This document shows, piece after piece, positions 1 to 11,310 of a DNA stretch of 64,000 nt. Source of the DNA: Morinoia aosen (taxonomy: Eukaryota; Arthropoda; Malacostraca; Amphipoda; Talitridae). The notes beneath the pieces are model-generated. The model was given only the letters and a program-made list of their open reading frames with translations, searched no databases and was not told where the DNA came from. The stretch covers positions 27,894,183 to 27,958,182 of the forward strand of contig CM059560.1 of assembly GCA_030386875.1 (NCBI GenBank), in the 5' to 3' direction. The translations under genes and the position numbers were made by a program. Numbering within the stretch: the first letter of the stretch is position 1; the number at the start of each line of letters is the position of its first letter.

Positions 1-556
1 GCTGCTTATTAAAGTTCAATATGGAACTGTACTGGAGCAACCCTTTTCGAAATCTCCGACACTGTACATTGAATATAACACTGACTGAGGTTCACAAAAT
101 ATGAGAAGCCGATGGACAGCTATGAGGCTGCACTTCATTGAGCATTCAGTCAAGGTGGAACTGAAGTGGGCGATACTGATTTAAGGTGGTGACAGTGGAC
201 GCGCAACCTATCAAATCCTGAGACACAGTAGCGCAGTATTGGGTTTTGACAAAACCTGAAACGCAGACGACTGACCAGATGGCTGCAGCTACATTTGTTG
301 ACGCGAAAGCGTGATAAATTCACTTGAGATTTATATCGAAACTTAAAACTCGGAATAACCTCAAACGAAATACACTCGTTGGAACCCGGAGAAAAGAGTG
401 TCGGTAGAGGGATCGAAACTTCTTAGATAAGATTCTTTTTCTTTATTTGTTTCGTGGGTAAACTGCTAGACTCTAGTAGTAGAATTGCGCTGCCGTTCTG
501 CCCAGTCATTGGCAAGTTCAAATTCATTTAAATTTACTTAGTTTACTTTTCAGCTA

Positions 557-562
557 TTTATT
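557..562 (-). promoter_or_regulatory. Possible polyadenylation signal of gene A
   Basis: AATAAA on the minus strand, about 215 nt past the present stop codon. Plausible distance, weak evidence in AT-rich sequence. Confidence 0.25.
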
Positions 563-777
563 CAGTTATTTCCATGGTAATTAATTATTTTGGGGGGGAG
601 TTGCAATTTCCCGCCATTTTTGCACACAAATACAATTCTGCAAGTTCTTATAGATAATTTTGAACTTCTTTGCAAGCGCAGCATGGTGAAAAAGTTGTCC
701 CATACTGAAACGCCCTGCGATGAAAAATGTTCACAAATCAGCGCATTTATCGAATTTCGTTACCGTTATTACAGATC

Positions 778-1031
778 TCAATCAACAACGGGGTCTCGTG
801 CAACAACCACGTTCATTGGAGAAAAAGTTCCAGAGCTTGAGCAGCGCTTGTTCATGACCACTTCATACGACTTGGCAGCATTGAGTACAGCCCGCATGTG
901 ATCCTCATCATCGTGTTCAGTGGTGAGCGTGACGCCCTCGGGAGGCGAGATGGTGAACGCCTGCACCACAGCACCGCAGATCAAGAACAGCTCCATGCGC
1001 GCCAAGGCCTCGCCAAGGCCCTGGCGGTAAC
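778..1031 (-). pseudogene. Gene A exon 10: heme cysteine replaced, stop lost
   Basis: Joined to exon 9 it reads FGTGYRQGLGE, where genes B and C have RQCLGE, so the axial thiolate ligand is missing (codon GGC for TGC). The remainder, ARMELFLICGAVVQAFTISP, is intact. Genes B and C stop after MNKRS or MNKRR. Gene A has TCA there and reads 20 residues further to TGA at 778-780. Confidence 0.88.
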
Positions 1032-1522
1032 CTGTCCATAGTTCAAAAATTTTCATTTTCTTTAGGTACTGTTTAAATAAGAACAAACCTGTGAAACAAA
1101 ATATATATTTATTACAATATTCATCACACAACTAGCAACTTTACAAACTGTTGCGCCCTTCGAAGTAATCCCCGTTACATGCTACGCAGTGACTTCATCG
1201 CTTCTTTCAGGGCTCAGAAGCTCCGTGAAATTTGTTTTGTGTGATGAATCGTAACAGTACCCGGATTTCTTCTTGAATTTTTTCTATATTTTTAAAACGA
1301 TGTTCCTTTCATTGATGTTTGGAGTCTGAAAAATAGGAAAAAAATTACTGGCCAAATCTGGTTAGTAAGAAGGGGGAATTATTTCACGTAAATGTCTCAA
1401 AACTCCTACGTAGTGTTTCTTGTAGACCACTTAACCCTTTGGCTGGCTCAAATTTGTGTTCTTCACGTCCTTAAAAGTCCATCTTCACTGTATCGCTAAC
1501 AGGCAAAGATGACATTGCGCAG

Positions 1523-1700
1523 GAATAATAATAATATATTTAGGGTTGAGTTTCCACCAGGGTCACCAGCAATTTGCAACTATGAACCCCCCTAGTTTAC
1601 ACTAGGTAATCATGAATGACACTAGCTAAAACCCTCAAGTGGGGGTTCCAGCAGCCCTCCCTCTCTTTGGCCGAGCGCCTTACCCGTGATAGAACCCGCT
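1523..1700 (-). mobile_element. 3' end relic of an I/R1-type LINE
   Basis: The first 90 or so bases match, with scattered changes, the 3' end of the nested LINE at 8753. Both carry an (ATT)n tail on the minus strand, then the motifs TTTCCACCAGGGTC and CCCCCCTAG in plus-strand reading. No coding part remains. It lies in the last intron of gene A. Confidence 0.6.
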
Positions 1701-2564
1701 CAAAAGATGAGAGTGGTATTGTGCAGGAAATGTGCGTGCTTACTTAAACAGTTCTAGCTCAAAGCTGATCAGCGATAGTCCCATGCTGCTGCTGTGAGCG
1801 GCGTTTCGATGGTGAAGAATGTCGCTTAGGACTGTTTTCTTGTAGGAACGTCGATCAACACAATGGTTCGCTTGTACATTCAAAAGCTTAGTCTATTTGA
1901 ACAGACTTATTATTGGGATTATAAATTGAAAATGTAGTCCATACGACACCTGGAATGGCAGCATGACTAAAGATGATTACTAAAGTTCTTCCAGTTCTAA
2001 GTTCTAACAACGTGTAAGTAGTTTTTTAAAAATTTATTTTGCGTTTGTTCAGTAATTATAGGTCAAAGAGTAGGGTGGGTGCATGTGAGAACACGGATTT
2101 TATTCCGTTAAAGTATGCAATACGGACGATCAATGTATTACTACGGGCGGTCCTCGGCTTACGACGGAGATCAGTTCCTATATATGATGTGTTTTGCTTG
2201 AATTCCTATATGATGTGTACAAGTCGGAACACACCTAAATACAGTACGTAAGTTCGTTCTAAGTATCGAAGTCACGCCCCTATGTTAGTGGAGAACAGTA
2301 TGTATCTTGAAGTTAAAATCTAGAACATGACAAGACAATTCCATGACATGAAAACACAGGGGCTGAACCAACGCATTGAAGACAAAAATTTAAAATGCAG
2401 ATTTTTTCCTGATTTACGGGAGATTGCGTTGTATCCATGTATTTTCGCAGCCTCTTCACAAATTCAATTTTTGAAAATACAAGTGCTAAAATATTACTAT
2501 GATAACAGAAAAAATGCTAAATGAACGTTTAAAAATATCATCTACTTCATTTATGCAAAAAAGT

Positions 2565-2990
2565 CAGTGTTTAATGATTTGACCATTCGCCATTAGCATA
2601 ACTTCCACTATACGTTCGAGATTTTTGCTATATTTGAAGGTATCTAGGCCCAGTCTTTTTGGTAAATTCTTAATAAACCTGTTAGATTTTTTATGTTCTT
2701 TTTAGTAAATCTTAAGTTTAAATTTTCGCCACAGGTTTTCGGTGCGATTTAAGTTTGCTTCCTGACTTGGCCATCACACAACTTTAATTTTCTTCGGCAG
2801 AAGCCGTTCTTCAGTGATCTTGGTCGTATGTTGCGGATCGTTGTCTCACTACAATGTCCTTCCCCATGGCAACTTCTGGTAGTCTGCACACTGTAAGAGA
2901 TCATCGCCCAGAATCCAACAATACAGCTGGTTTTACATTTTCTTTTTAAACATATAGAGTTTGGCGAGACCTGCTGGGAAAAAGCCACTT
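2565..2990 (-). pseudogene. Tc1-like transposase relic, C-terminal half
   Basis: Read on the minus strand with one in-frame stop it gives ITEERLLPKKIKVV, then WPSQEANLNRTENLWRKFK, then a degraded tail around LPKRLGLD. WPSQ..(D)LN..ENLW is the hallmark around the last catalytic acidic residue of Tc1-family transposases. The N-terminal half and the terminal repeats are not recognised. It faces a second relic, at 3085, in the opposite orientation. Confidence 0.65.
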
Positions 2991-3084
2991 ATCTTTGGGT
3001 GTAAAAGTGTTATTAGAGCGAGCGGAATAGTGTTAGTTGCACTTTGTTGTAGAAAGACTCAGCGCATGATTCTGATACGAAAAT

Positions 3085-3554
3085 TCTAGCCATGAAGATA
3101 GGCGGAGGCACTATAATGGCGTATGACTGTTTCTCCTCTGCAGGTTTTGGCAAACTCCATATTATTCAAATGAAAATAGATAAATGCTCAGATCTTTCGC
3201 AGGTTTCTGGGTGATATAGTATACAGTAGACGAGTTGAACTTGACACGAGGATGGAGATTGCAGTGAGACAACAATCCATAACATAAAAACATGAGTGCA
3301 GAGTGATTTCAGCCGAACAAAATAGAGGTAATGGTATGGTCAAGTCAGTAAGCAGACCCAAATTGCCTCGAGAACCTGTGGCGAGAATTAAAGCTGAAAA
3401 ATCTGTAAGGGGTCACAAGAAATCTTACACATTTAAAAAGAATTTGCCAAAAAGAAGAGGCCTAGATGCTAAAAAATATCAGAAGAAAACTTATAAGTAT
3501 CCCAAACGATTGCAAGCTGTAGTAACGGCGAAAGGTCATCTTACCAAATACTGA
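3085..3554 (+). pseudogene. Tc1-like transposase relic, C-terminal half
   Basis: Shifting frames give KIGGGTIMAYDCFSSAGFGK (the GGGS..VWGCFS block of Tc1 transposases), LENLWRELK, and a C-terminus PKRLQAVVTAKGHLTKY. A basic ORF at 3303-3554 is part of this relic rather than a new gene. It is the same family as the minus-strand relic just upstream; the two share a GTGAGACAAC block, so they form an inverted pair. Confidence 0.7.
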
Positions 3555-4523
3555 CTACTTTCGATAAATGTAATGGATACGTTTTGAAACTTTCATTCGG
3601 TATTTTTTTACTGTAATGAGAGTAATCTTTTACTTCTTGTATATTCTGATATTGAATTTGTATAAAGCGTATAAAATACGTGAAATGTTATGTACGAGAT
3701 TATTTAAACAAAACACTGGTTCTCATTTAACTCTGCTTCTGGTTCTCATCGAATAAACTTTCTCATACTCACCGTTAATGCTGCTTTTCTATCTTTCATT
3801 AATATTATTTTGATGTATAATCACTGTAAATACGCCTTTCCCCATCCATTGGATATTTATTGCAACCATTGCGTTAGTCCCCGTATTCCTGGTCACGGAG
3901 AAAATATTTTTTTACCCTTTCTTATCAACAGGGAAATAAACAACTATGATGCCCAGTGGCTCCTGTAAGTAGCGGATAGCTCGTGCGTTTGAATTGATTT
4001 CATTAAGAGTGAGAATATTTTTTGCAATATTTCATCCAATGAATGATACAGTGCATGATAGATTTGAACCGTATACCAACCTCTGTCGTTCATGATAGTC
4101 ATTAGACGGATACCATTCCTATGTTTTGTATGTTTTGCTGTAAAGTTCACTCCCTATAGAGTTCTATGAGTGGTGTTTTACCTAATATTCACCCAAAATT
4201 TCGTTAACTGGAAATAAATTGACCGATACAGACAAAAAGATTCTTTTGGTTGAAAAATATAAAAACAAAATGGAGCAAAAAATTTAGCTATAACACATGC
4301 GTATGCTTCCAGTGCAAGATTTGAAGACATTTATTAGCAAGATGTCTTACAATTTTTCTCAAAATTAAATATTTCTATGCTCTGTTTAAATGACCAGATT
4401 ATTTAAAAAAAAACATTTAACGAAAACTAGCATGCATAAAGAGAACAGAATTTAAACGACATTTCTGATCATTAGGGTTTAAATTCTATCCTAATATCAG
4501 TGGAATATTTTGCTTGTACTTAC

Positions 4524-4665
4524 CTGTGCCGAAAGGAATGTATCCTTTTAGCGAGACGAAATTCTCTTCACCGTCCAAAATGCGCTCAGGACGGAACACT
4601 TCGGGGCTCTCGAAAAGGCGCTCATCGTGGTGCACAGCGTGGATGTTGCCCAACACCATCGTACC
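4524..4665 (-). CDS. Gene A exon 9 (PERF region and start of heme loop)
   Basis: 142 bp, acceptor cctccag, donor GGCACAG/gtaagt. Encodes NIHAVHHDERLFE, FRPERILDGEE and GYIPFGTG. The phase-1 intron splits the Gly codon in the heme loop. Codons are GC-rich compared with exon 9 of genes B and C, and the protein differs more than the flanking exons do. Confidence 0.88.
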
Positions 4666-4921
4666 CTGGAGGTGCAATATTTCTGTTAGTTTTAATGCGC
4701 AAGTTTGGCGAGGTATGCATACTTAAGCATTTGAGTTTCCGAATTTATCACAGGCTTAGGTGATGAATGGTTTGAGTGTACTTCTATGTCAATGATTTTC
4801 ATTTCATTTTAGCTTGTCTGTTGATAGATAAAATGTGGATGGTATTTGTTCGGGTGCCACCCTTTTGATCATGTCCCTGTTTTACGGATACCTGAGGGTA
4901 GTTAGTTGATAGCTAAAAAGC

Positions 4922-5085
4922 CGTATTTTCTGAGGCTGATTTATTCCGTTGGAAAATCCTGATGTTCAGGGATTACAGAGAAAGTCAGTTTTGCTGCCTG
5001 ATAAAACTGCATTTTCTGAGGCTGATTTATTCCGTTGGAATCTTCCTGATGTTCGGGGATAGGAGAGAAAGTCAGATTTACGGAC
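4922..5085. repeat. Imperfect tandem duplication of about 85 bp
   Basis: Two adjacent copies share TTTTCTGAGGCTGATTTATT, then CCTGATGTTC(A/G)GGGAT and AGAGAAAGTCAG. It lies in the intron between gene A exons 8 and 9. Confidence 0.7.
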
Positions 5086-6631
5086 TTTTATTTATTTAGT
5101 TAACATTCGTCAATAGTTTTTTCTACTGCTGCGAATAGCTTCCAATGTTTTTCAGAATTTCAGATTGCTGCGTAAAGAAGCTAATGCGTTAGCCAAGTAG
5201 CGAAATTTTCGTAAAATAAGTCCAGCGAAAAAGCGATCAGCCAACAAGCTATCGAAAATTTGAAGAGCGTGACAGAAGTTTAATTCGCAAGTATCTATGA
5301 TAAGCGAGCTCAGTTCGTCCTAGGGAAGCATTATTTTCCATCCGTAGTACACAGGCACCAGTCGACCTTTCTTGGCGATGGCTTATAGCATCTGGGAATG
5401 AAGTTTGAGAGTGTTGTCCGGAAGGTGTCCACAAAAGTGATACAAGTGAATATTCCTGAAATGTGTAGCTGCGATATATCCCGGTTGAAAAGTGTACAGG
5501 GAAAAAATACGTTCAGCTTCAATTTTTAATGGGAGTTTGTTATTTGATAGCAACGAAATGCGCAGAAAGAACTATTTAATGAATAAGATTACCATGTAAA
5601 TTGTGATTCAAAATTGGATTTGCGTTTTATACATTCAGAGATTTCTGAGAGCGTCTACTGAAAAGTAAATTTAAGAAGTGATAATGAGCGCATTTCCGGC
5701 TCAGTATTTTTCCCATGAGTGATGTAGCTCCACTTCGTTTCTTCGTTTCCAACTCTCACATCCACGACTCCGCAGCTCGTATGCACGCTTTGCGCTCTAA
5801 ATAGAGGCACATAGATTTGGTGCTTCTGGTTCTCATCGAATAGACTCTCTCCTACTCAATGTCCATGCTGATTATCTTTCACATTGAACGACTAGTATTA
5901 ATCAACTGTTGTTTAATTTCTTGAAAGATGAGAAGTGAAAAATTATTAATAGAAAAAGTCCTGACACACAACCAGTCATTCATGTTCACCCATAAAAGTA
6001 TGTTGTTAACCAAATATAATGGCCAAGCATACTAGTACTAATGATTTGTTAAAATAAGATATATATTGTGTGGTCAATAACTGCATTTCTTACAATTAAA
6101 GACATCGCTATAATCACCGGAAATAAATTTGAAGAATTTAGAGATATGTAATGTATAATATTGAAACATAGTGGCGAGTCCCTGAAAATTTTGAAATGAA
6201 AAAAAATGATTTTCAAGCTTGAGTAGACTTGGAAAAGTCATTTGAACCACAATTTAAGCTGATAAACCAGGGGAATAAGCTAAGATGTCGCGAAATATTG
6301 ACTGACATAATTGCGGCGATGAAATCTACGCTAACAAGATTGACCATTTTCTATAAGTTTACAAGTTTATTTAAAGTTCTTTCAACACCTAATGAAATCG
6401 TTAATGCGTAAAAATATTCCACATGACAAAAGACTTGATGTTTTGAGTATTTTGATTGGATAATTTGATTTCACTTCGTACATGGTAATTAGAAGCCTCT
6501 GGAATAAGTTTGTTCATTCTATGTGGACACAGAGTTAAAACGAGTATCGGGCTCACGGTGTCAGAGAGAATGTTAAATATTTTAAAATCTTATATCTCTA
6601 TAGTGTTCAACGTTAAAAAATAGTCCCCTAC

Positions 6632-6749
6632 CTTAGGGATGGTGTAGCCCCCGACCTTCGCCGTCTCCGTCGCCACGTGCGGAGCGCCAACGGGAGCAAC
6701 GGTCACGTGGCGCTGCACCTCAGCAATGACAGCATCGAGGTACGGAAGC
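6632..6749 (-). CDS. Gene A exon 8 (K-helix)
   Basis: 118 bp, as in gene B. Encodes LPYLDAVIAEVQRH, containing the invariant E-x-x-R of the K-helix, then APHVATETAKVGGYTIPK. Donor CCTAAG/gtaggg, phase 0. Confidence 0.87.
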
Positions 6750-7639
6750 CTGGCGGTGGTGCGAACAACATCCATCTTAGATATAAATGGCAGCATCAAA
6801 ACTGTAGGAACTTCAGTGGCGGAAAAAACTAAGGGGCAGGGAAAGGAATTTCATCTGCTGGTCACTGAGGTAGCCTGCCTTTGTCAGTGAGTTGGTGCAG
6901 CACGCTACCACTCGAGTACATGGCATGGGAAGCAGGTAAGCGAAAATTAAGCATTGAAAACGAAGCTTAAACAATTTCAAGCGCAGTCAATACATACGAC
7001 AGGCTATTCATTATAGAGTGAGGAATTATTTTAAAGTCCCAAAATACAAATGAAGGGCAGTAGGTAAGAATCAATCTTCAATTTACACTGGGGAAAACAG
7101 GTATGCATAAACTAAGAAATTCATTTTTAAACAAATTTCACAGACCTGAAATGAAACTAAATGATGAAATATTTGAATAAAAATTCATAAAGGAAACATG
7201 TGCTTGACAAATGAGGCAAAATAACTATTGAAGTATACACGATTTTTGTACGGTTACGGAGGAAGAAGTATTCGTACATTATAGGGTTCTCCTTTGACCT
7301 CTTTCCAGAGGTCAACACACCTAAAGTCAAAATTAACTCCTATCGAATTCATGTAGCCCAGGACAATTTGGATTGATCATGTAATGCGTTTAGTAGCTAA
7401 AATGTGCAATATCAAAATACTTTCGTTATCAGTTAAAATTATGTTCTGCGGTTGAATCATGATCAAGAGCAAAAAACTTTCAAAGAAAAAAACAATCATA
7501 ACAATGAAATGGAAGCAGGCAAACCTTACAAGAGGCCAGAAAAATATCGAATTTCGTTTACGACCATTGTTTCAGTAGTTCCCATGATATGTATGTGAAC
7601 CAAGGAACTCTAGGAAACCATAGAAAATTATAAATAAAA

Positions 7640-8460
7640 GTGCTAAGATACACGTCTTAAATCTCATTATTCATTTAGGAAAGTCAATGAATAAAAATTT
7701 TTTTTTCTGGAACGTTTCGACCTCCAGGGTCATTATCAACCTGAAAACAAGTAGAAAAAACTAGTCAAGTGTCAAATTTACATCGATGATGAACGAAGAA
7801 AGCAAAAAAATATAGAAGGAACAAAATAAAAATGTTTAGTATTAAAATTACGTTAGTAGCTGAGGAAAGGCAGATTGCATATCATTTAAAACCGGTTTTT
7901 CTTTCAAAATATGGAGAGATTCTAAAATGCGGAGGTTTATTTGGTTTGATGCAGCGGAAATTACTCTAAAATCACCTAATCTAACAGGAATGTCGCACTT
8001 CTCTGCATGAGAGCGGACTGAAGAGTAGGAAGGTGCGGAAAGTAACTGATTTGTTCTAAAACTCCTGCCGGCATGCTCTGCAACACGAATACTGAGGGCT
8101 CGAGTGGTCGAGCCCACGTACTCCGACGCACACTGTGCGCAACTATATCTGTAAATCACAGACGAGAGCATACCTTTAGGAGTTTTATTTTTATAATTGA
8201 AAAAAGATCCTATTCTATACGCATTGACTGACACTAATTTAAAATCAATCTGCGGAAAATGTTTAGAAAGAAGAATGACAAGGTCTTTTTTAAGTTTCTC
8301 CGATTGGTGGCCGAAGAACGGAAACGAGAAAAAGAGTTCTTTTTTAGGAGCGGTAGGTAGAGTGACATCGGTAAAAAATTTTCTGTTCAAAAAGTTCTTA
8401 ACACAAGAATCAACTAGTGGTGAAGGAAAGCCATTATTGCTAAAAAATAACTTTTAAAAA
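7640..8460 (-). mobile_element. Penelope-like element, 5'-truncated, minus copy
   Basis: Contains the GIY-YIG endonuclease ORF and the 3' flank, including a hammerhead-like block near 7717-7745. The same sequence recurs inverted at 8493-10435. Only the linker and endonuclease end remain; the reverse transcriptase is absent. It sits in the gene A intron between exons 7 and 8. Confidence 0.75.
7848..8390 (-). CDS. Penelope-like GIY-YIG endonuclease fragment
   Basis: An uninterrupted ORF of 180 residues from the first Met; the same frame stays open upstream to about 8441, so the true start is lost. YRYSCAQCASEYVGSTTRAL with RVAEHAG downstream matches the endonuclease of Penelope-like retroelements, where the GIY part is altered (SEY...YVGST). 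LFFSFPFFGHQSEKLKKDL marks the linker before it, and ILESLHILKEKPVLN the conserved Glu and Asn end. The ORF is intact, which suggests a fairly young insertion. It is a transposon gene, not a host nuclease. Confidence 0.75.
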   Translation of the reverse strand: MNRKFFTDVTLPTAPKKELFFSFPFFGHQSEKLKKDLVILLSKHFPQIDFKLVSVNAYRIGSFFNYKNKTPKGMLSSVIYRYSCAQCASEYVGSTTRALSIRVAEHAGRSFRTNQLLSAPSYSSVRSHAEKCDIPVRLGDFRVISAASNQINLRILESLHILKEKPVLNDMQSAFPQLLT

Positions 8461-8467
8461 TTCAACC

Positions 8468-8512
8468 GTTTCTCCAATTGGTGACCGTTCTTCGGTCACC
8501 AATCGGAGAAAC
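8468..8512. repeat. Hairpin at the head-to-head Penelope junction
   Basis: Two 20-bp arms (8468-8487 and 8493-8512) pair with a single mismatch around a TTCTT loop. The right arm is the start of the plus copy; the left arm is a snap-back of the same bases. It joins two 5'-truncated copies in opposite orientation. Confidence 0.8.
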
Positions 8513-9070
8513 TAAAAAAAGACCTTGTCATTCTTCTTTCCAAACATTTTCCGCAGATTGATTTTAAATTAGTGTTAGTCAATGCGTATAGAATAGGATC
8601 TTTTTTCAATTATAAAGGTAAAACTCCTAAAGGTATGCTCTCATCTGTGATTTACAGATATAGTTGCGCACAGTGTGCGTCGGAGTACGTGGGCTCGACC
8701 ACTCGAGCCCTCAGTATTTGTGTTGCAGAGCATGCCGGCAGGAGTTTTAGAATAATAATAAGTTTAGGGTTACGTTTCCACCAGGGTCGCCAGCAACTTG
8801 CAACTATGGGCCCCCCTAGCTTCAGCTAGGTAAATAATCACACATCGGCTAGGCGATCACATTATGAGCAACGAGACTTGCTACAGGCAACTGGATTGAT
8901 GTTAGTATTATCAGTTTGTGTGGTGTCGAACACTCGTTTCAGCCCACATCGGAAATAAGGCAAGTAGTATGACAGTTGGACTCTGAGAGGTCCACAAGTG
9001 TGCAGTTCCGTATGCTTGGCATCCGATGACGATAGCTAGCTTGCAGTAATTTGGCAGGGGCACGTATAAT

Positions 9071-9514
9071 TCATATGAGGTCGTACGCGTTGATTCTGCG
9101 AAGGTATTCCATAAGTTCGGCGATAGGGGCGTCATGACCCAGCAGGTCTCTGATTGTGAGAGGCGGGTGGTGGTCAGCGGCAAATAGACTTATGTGACGG
9201 CGTCTTGCGTTGTGTAAGGCTGGGCAGTCCATGACGATGTGATGTACGGTGAGGCGAGCCCCCAAACAAAGAGGGCAACCGGGCGGAGGTTCTTGGACTG
9301 TGCTGTTCATTAGGTATCCGTGTGTGAGATGTGTGTGGCCACATCGCAAGCGGTTCAGTACTACTTCGCTTCTTCTCATCAGGTTCTCTCGTTTGTAGGA
9401 GTTCGGATCGGGTTGTATGTTGAATAGGAAATTTCTTCCCCGATGCCAGTTTTCCTTCCATAAGGCACGTATTTTACTACGTATGATTGGGTACCAGTCT
9501 GCGTAGAAAGTCAT
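9071..9514 (-). pseudogene. LINE pol C-terminus (zinc-knuckle-like)
   Basis: Encodes LNRLRCGHTHLTHGYLM, then CPLCLGARLTVHHIVMDCPA, the C-x2-C...H...C tail that follows RNase H in these elements. Belongs to the same truncated LINE as the RNase H fragment. Confidence 0.7.
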
Positions 9515-9557
9515 GACATTTTCTGCTGGTCGAAGTGCTGCCGTTTTAGCGAGTTTG

Positions 9558-9830
9558 TCAACTGCCTCGTTGCCTTCGATACCGACATGGCTCGGAATCC
9601 AACAGAGTTTGACTGTTTTGTGGTCTTGGGTTAGTTTGTCGATTTGATGTATGAGATACCGCGCAAGGGGATGGGGTTATACGCTTATTTTGCAGTGCTG
9701 TGAGGGCGCTCAAGGAGTCGCAGAAGATTACAAATCTCTCTTGGTTGCGGTCGCGAATAAGTTTTAAAGCCATTTCAATAGCGTGGAGTTCTGCAGTGAG
9801 AATTGATGTAACTCCAGGGAGGGACATCAT
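9558..9830 (-). pseudogene. LINE RNase H domain fragment
   Basis: Encodes SILTAELHAIEMALKLI and FVIFCDSLSALTALQN: the E (TAELHA) and D (CDSLSAL) blocks of RNase H in I/R1/jockey-type LINEs. The frame is lost near 9660, and the stretch to the next ORF is shifted. Confidence 0.7.
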
Positions 9831-10464
9831 CTCCCTCGTACCGTCACACAGTACTGCAGCGCCAACTTTGTCATCATACTTAGAACCGTCAGTAAAGATC
9901 GGGACATGCTCTTGGTATTTCTAGCGCCGCAGTCGCTGGTATTCCTGGATGTACAGGGCTGGGTGGGTACATTCCTTCTTGTAAAAGTCAGTTCGGAGTT
10001 TTAAAACGAATCAGTTACTTTCCGCACCTTCCTACTCTTCAGTCCGCTCTCATGCAGAGAAGTGTGACATTCCTGTTAGATTAGGTGATTTTAGAGTAAT
10101 TTCCGCTGCATCAAACCAAATAAACCTCCGCATCTTTTAATCTCTCCATATTTTGAAAGAAAAACCGGTTTTAAATGATATGCAATCTGCCTTTCCTCTG
10201 CTACTAACGTAATTTTAATACTAAACATTGTTATTTTGTTCCTTTTATATTTGTTTGCTTTCTTCGTTCATCATCGATGTAAATTTGACACTTGACTAGT
10301 TTTTTCTACTTGTTTTCAGGTTGATAATGACCCTGGTGGTCGAAACGCTCCAGAAAAAAAAATTTTTATTCATTGACTTTCCTAAATAAATAATGAGATT
10401 TAAGACGTGTATCTTAGCACTTTTATTTATAATTCGAATATGAAGAAAGCAAAGCACTTATATA

Positions 10465-11310
10465 TAACCATAGAAAATCTGATGCACCACGTAAGATATT
10501 TCTAACATCTCTTCGGAAAACGCATCCAATGATCCCCACGTGCCATGAGTTACAAAAAGATTTGCCAGCGTCTGGCACAAGTGTTTCACTACGCACCATA
10601 AGCAATGAACTCCTCAGACATTAATTGAAATCGCACTCACCGAAGAAAGCTCAATTGCTTTTGAAACGAAATACGGACATCCGGTTAAAATTTGCTTGTG
10701 AATATGAGACGAAATCCGAAATGCTCTAGGAAAATGGTTTATTGACATGACTAAAACTGAATTGTTTGATCTTAATTTACGAAATCATGTTTGGGGCAAT
10801 AACACGACTGCTCTTCTTCTGAACACAATTTCTACTGTAAAGTTTGATGGAGGTAGCAGCGTGGTTTGGGGTTGTTTTTCCTCAAATGAAATTGGCTATA
10901 TACACATAATAGAGAGCAGAATGAATGCAGATTTATACCAGGATATTTTAAATACTTTTAGCCTACTTCAGTAGCAAAGCGAGAGCTCCAAGTAGCCTGG
11001 ATTTTTGATCCAAACGATTTAAAATATATAGTGAAATCTACAAAGAAATGACTTAGTGAACACAACGTAAAACAAATCGAACGGGCAAACGAGTCTCCAG
11101 TCTTAAACTCTACTGAAAATTTATGGCGCTATTAGAAAGTTGAAATTCTGTCTAGGTCTTCAAAACACGTCGATGATCTGAGGGAGATTTGCCTTGAATA
11201 ATGGGACAACCTTCCTAAAGAAACATACAAATCACTTATTGGTTATTGACGTCAATTGATTGCTGTGGAAGGGACAAGGGGATATGATCAATTTATTAAA
11301 TAATGATTCA
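10465..11310 (+). pseudogene. Tc1-like transposase relic, nearly full span
   Basis: With frameshifts and stops the reading runs from a degraded DNA-binding domain (RKSDAPRKIFLTSLRK, SVSLRTISNELLRH) through KKAQLLLKRNTDIRLKFACE, ELFDLNLRNHVWG and VKFDGGSSVVWGCFSS to NADLYQDIL, then a scrambled ENLWRY-like block near 11110. Its order and spacing match Tc1 transposases. It begins just after the Penelope 3' end, in the gene A intron between exons 7 and 8. No terminal repeats recognised. Confidence 0.75.

Larger units (their letters stand above)
8753..9994 (-). mobile_element. I/R1-type LINE, 5'-truncated, nested in the Penelope copy
   Basis: The minus strand carries an RNase H domain, then a zinc-knuckle-like tail, and a 3' end with ATT repeats next to 8753. 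A 12-bp duplication flanks it: GGAGTTTTAGAA at 8741-8752 and GGAGTTTTAAAA at 9995-10006, with one mismatch. That is a target-site duplication of the kind made by target-primed reverse transcription. Confidence 0.75.
8493..10435 (+). mobile_element. Penelope-like element, plus copy, split by a LINE
   Basis: The left part (8493-8752) encodes GHQSEKLKKDLVILLSKHF and then the GIY-YIG start; the right part (from 9995) resumes in the same element, with SVRSHAEKCDIPV corresponding to the 10030 region, and runs to the 3' flank near 10435. A 1.24-kb LINE fragment interrupts it. Sequence differences from the minus copy are few, so the two copies are closely related. Confidence 0.75.

Noticed and set aside
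3303..3554. Small basic protein gene (83 residues)
   Set aside because: In the neighbouring frame the region reads ENLWRELK and the C-terminus matches Tc1 transposases, so it is a transposase relic.
4500..4763. Plus-strand ORFs opposite gene A exon 9 (also 11905-12190, 39435-39716, 61169-61542)
   Set aside because: Shadows of GC-rich P450 exons on the opposite strand.
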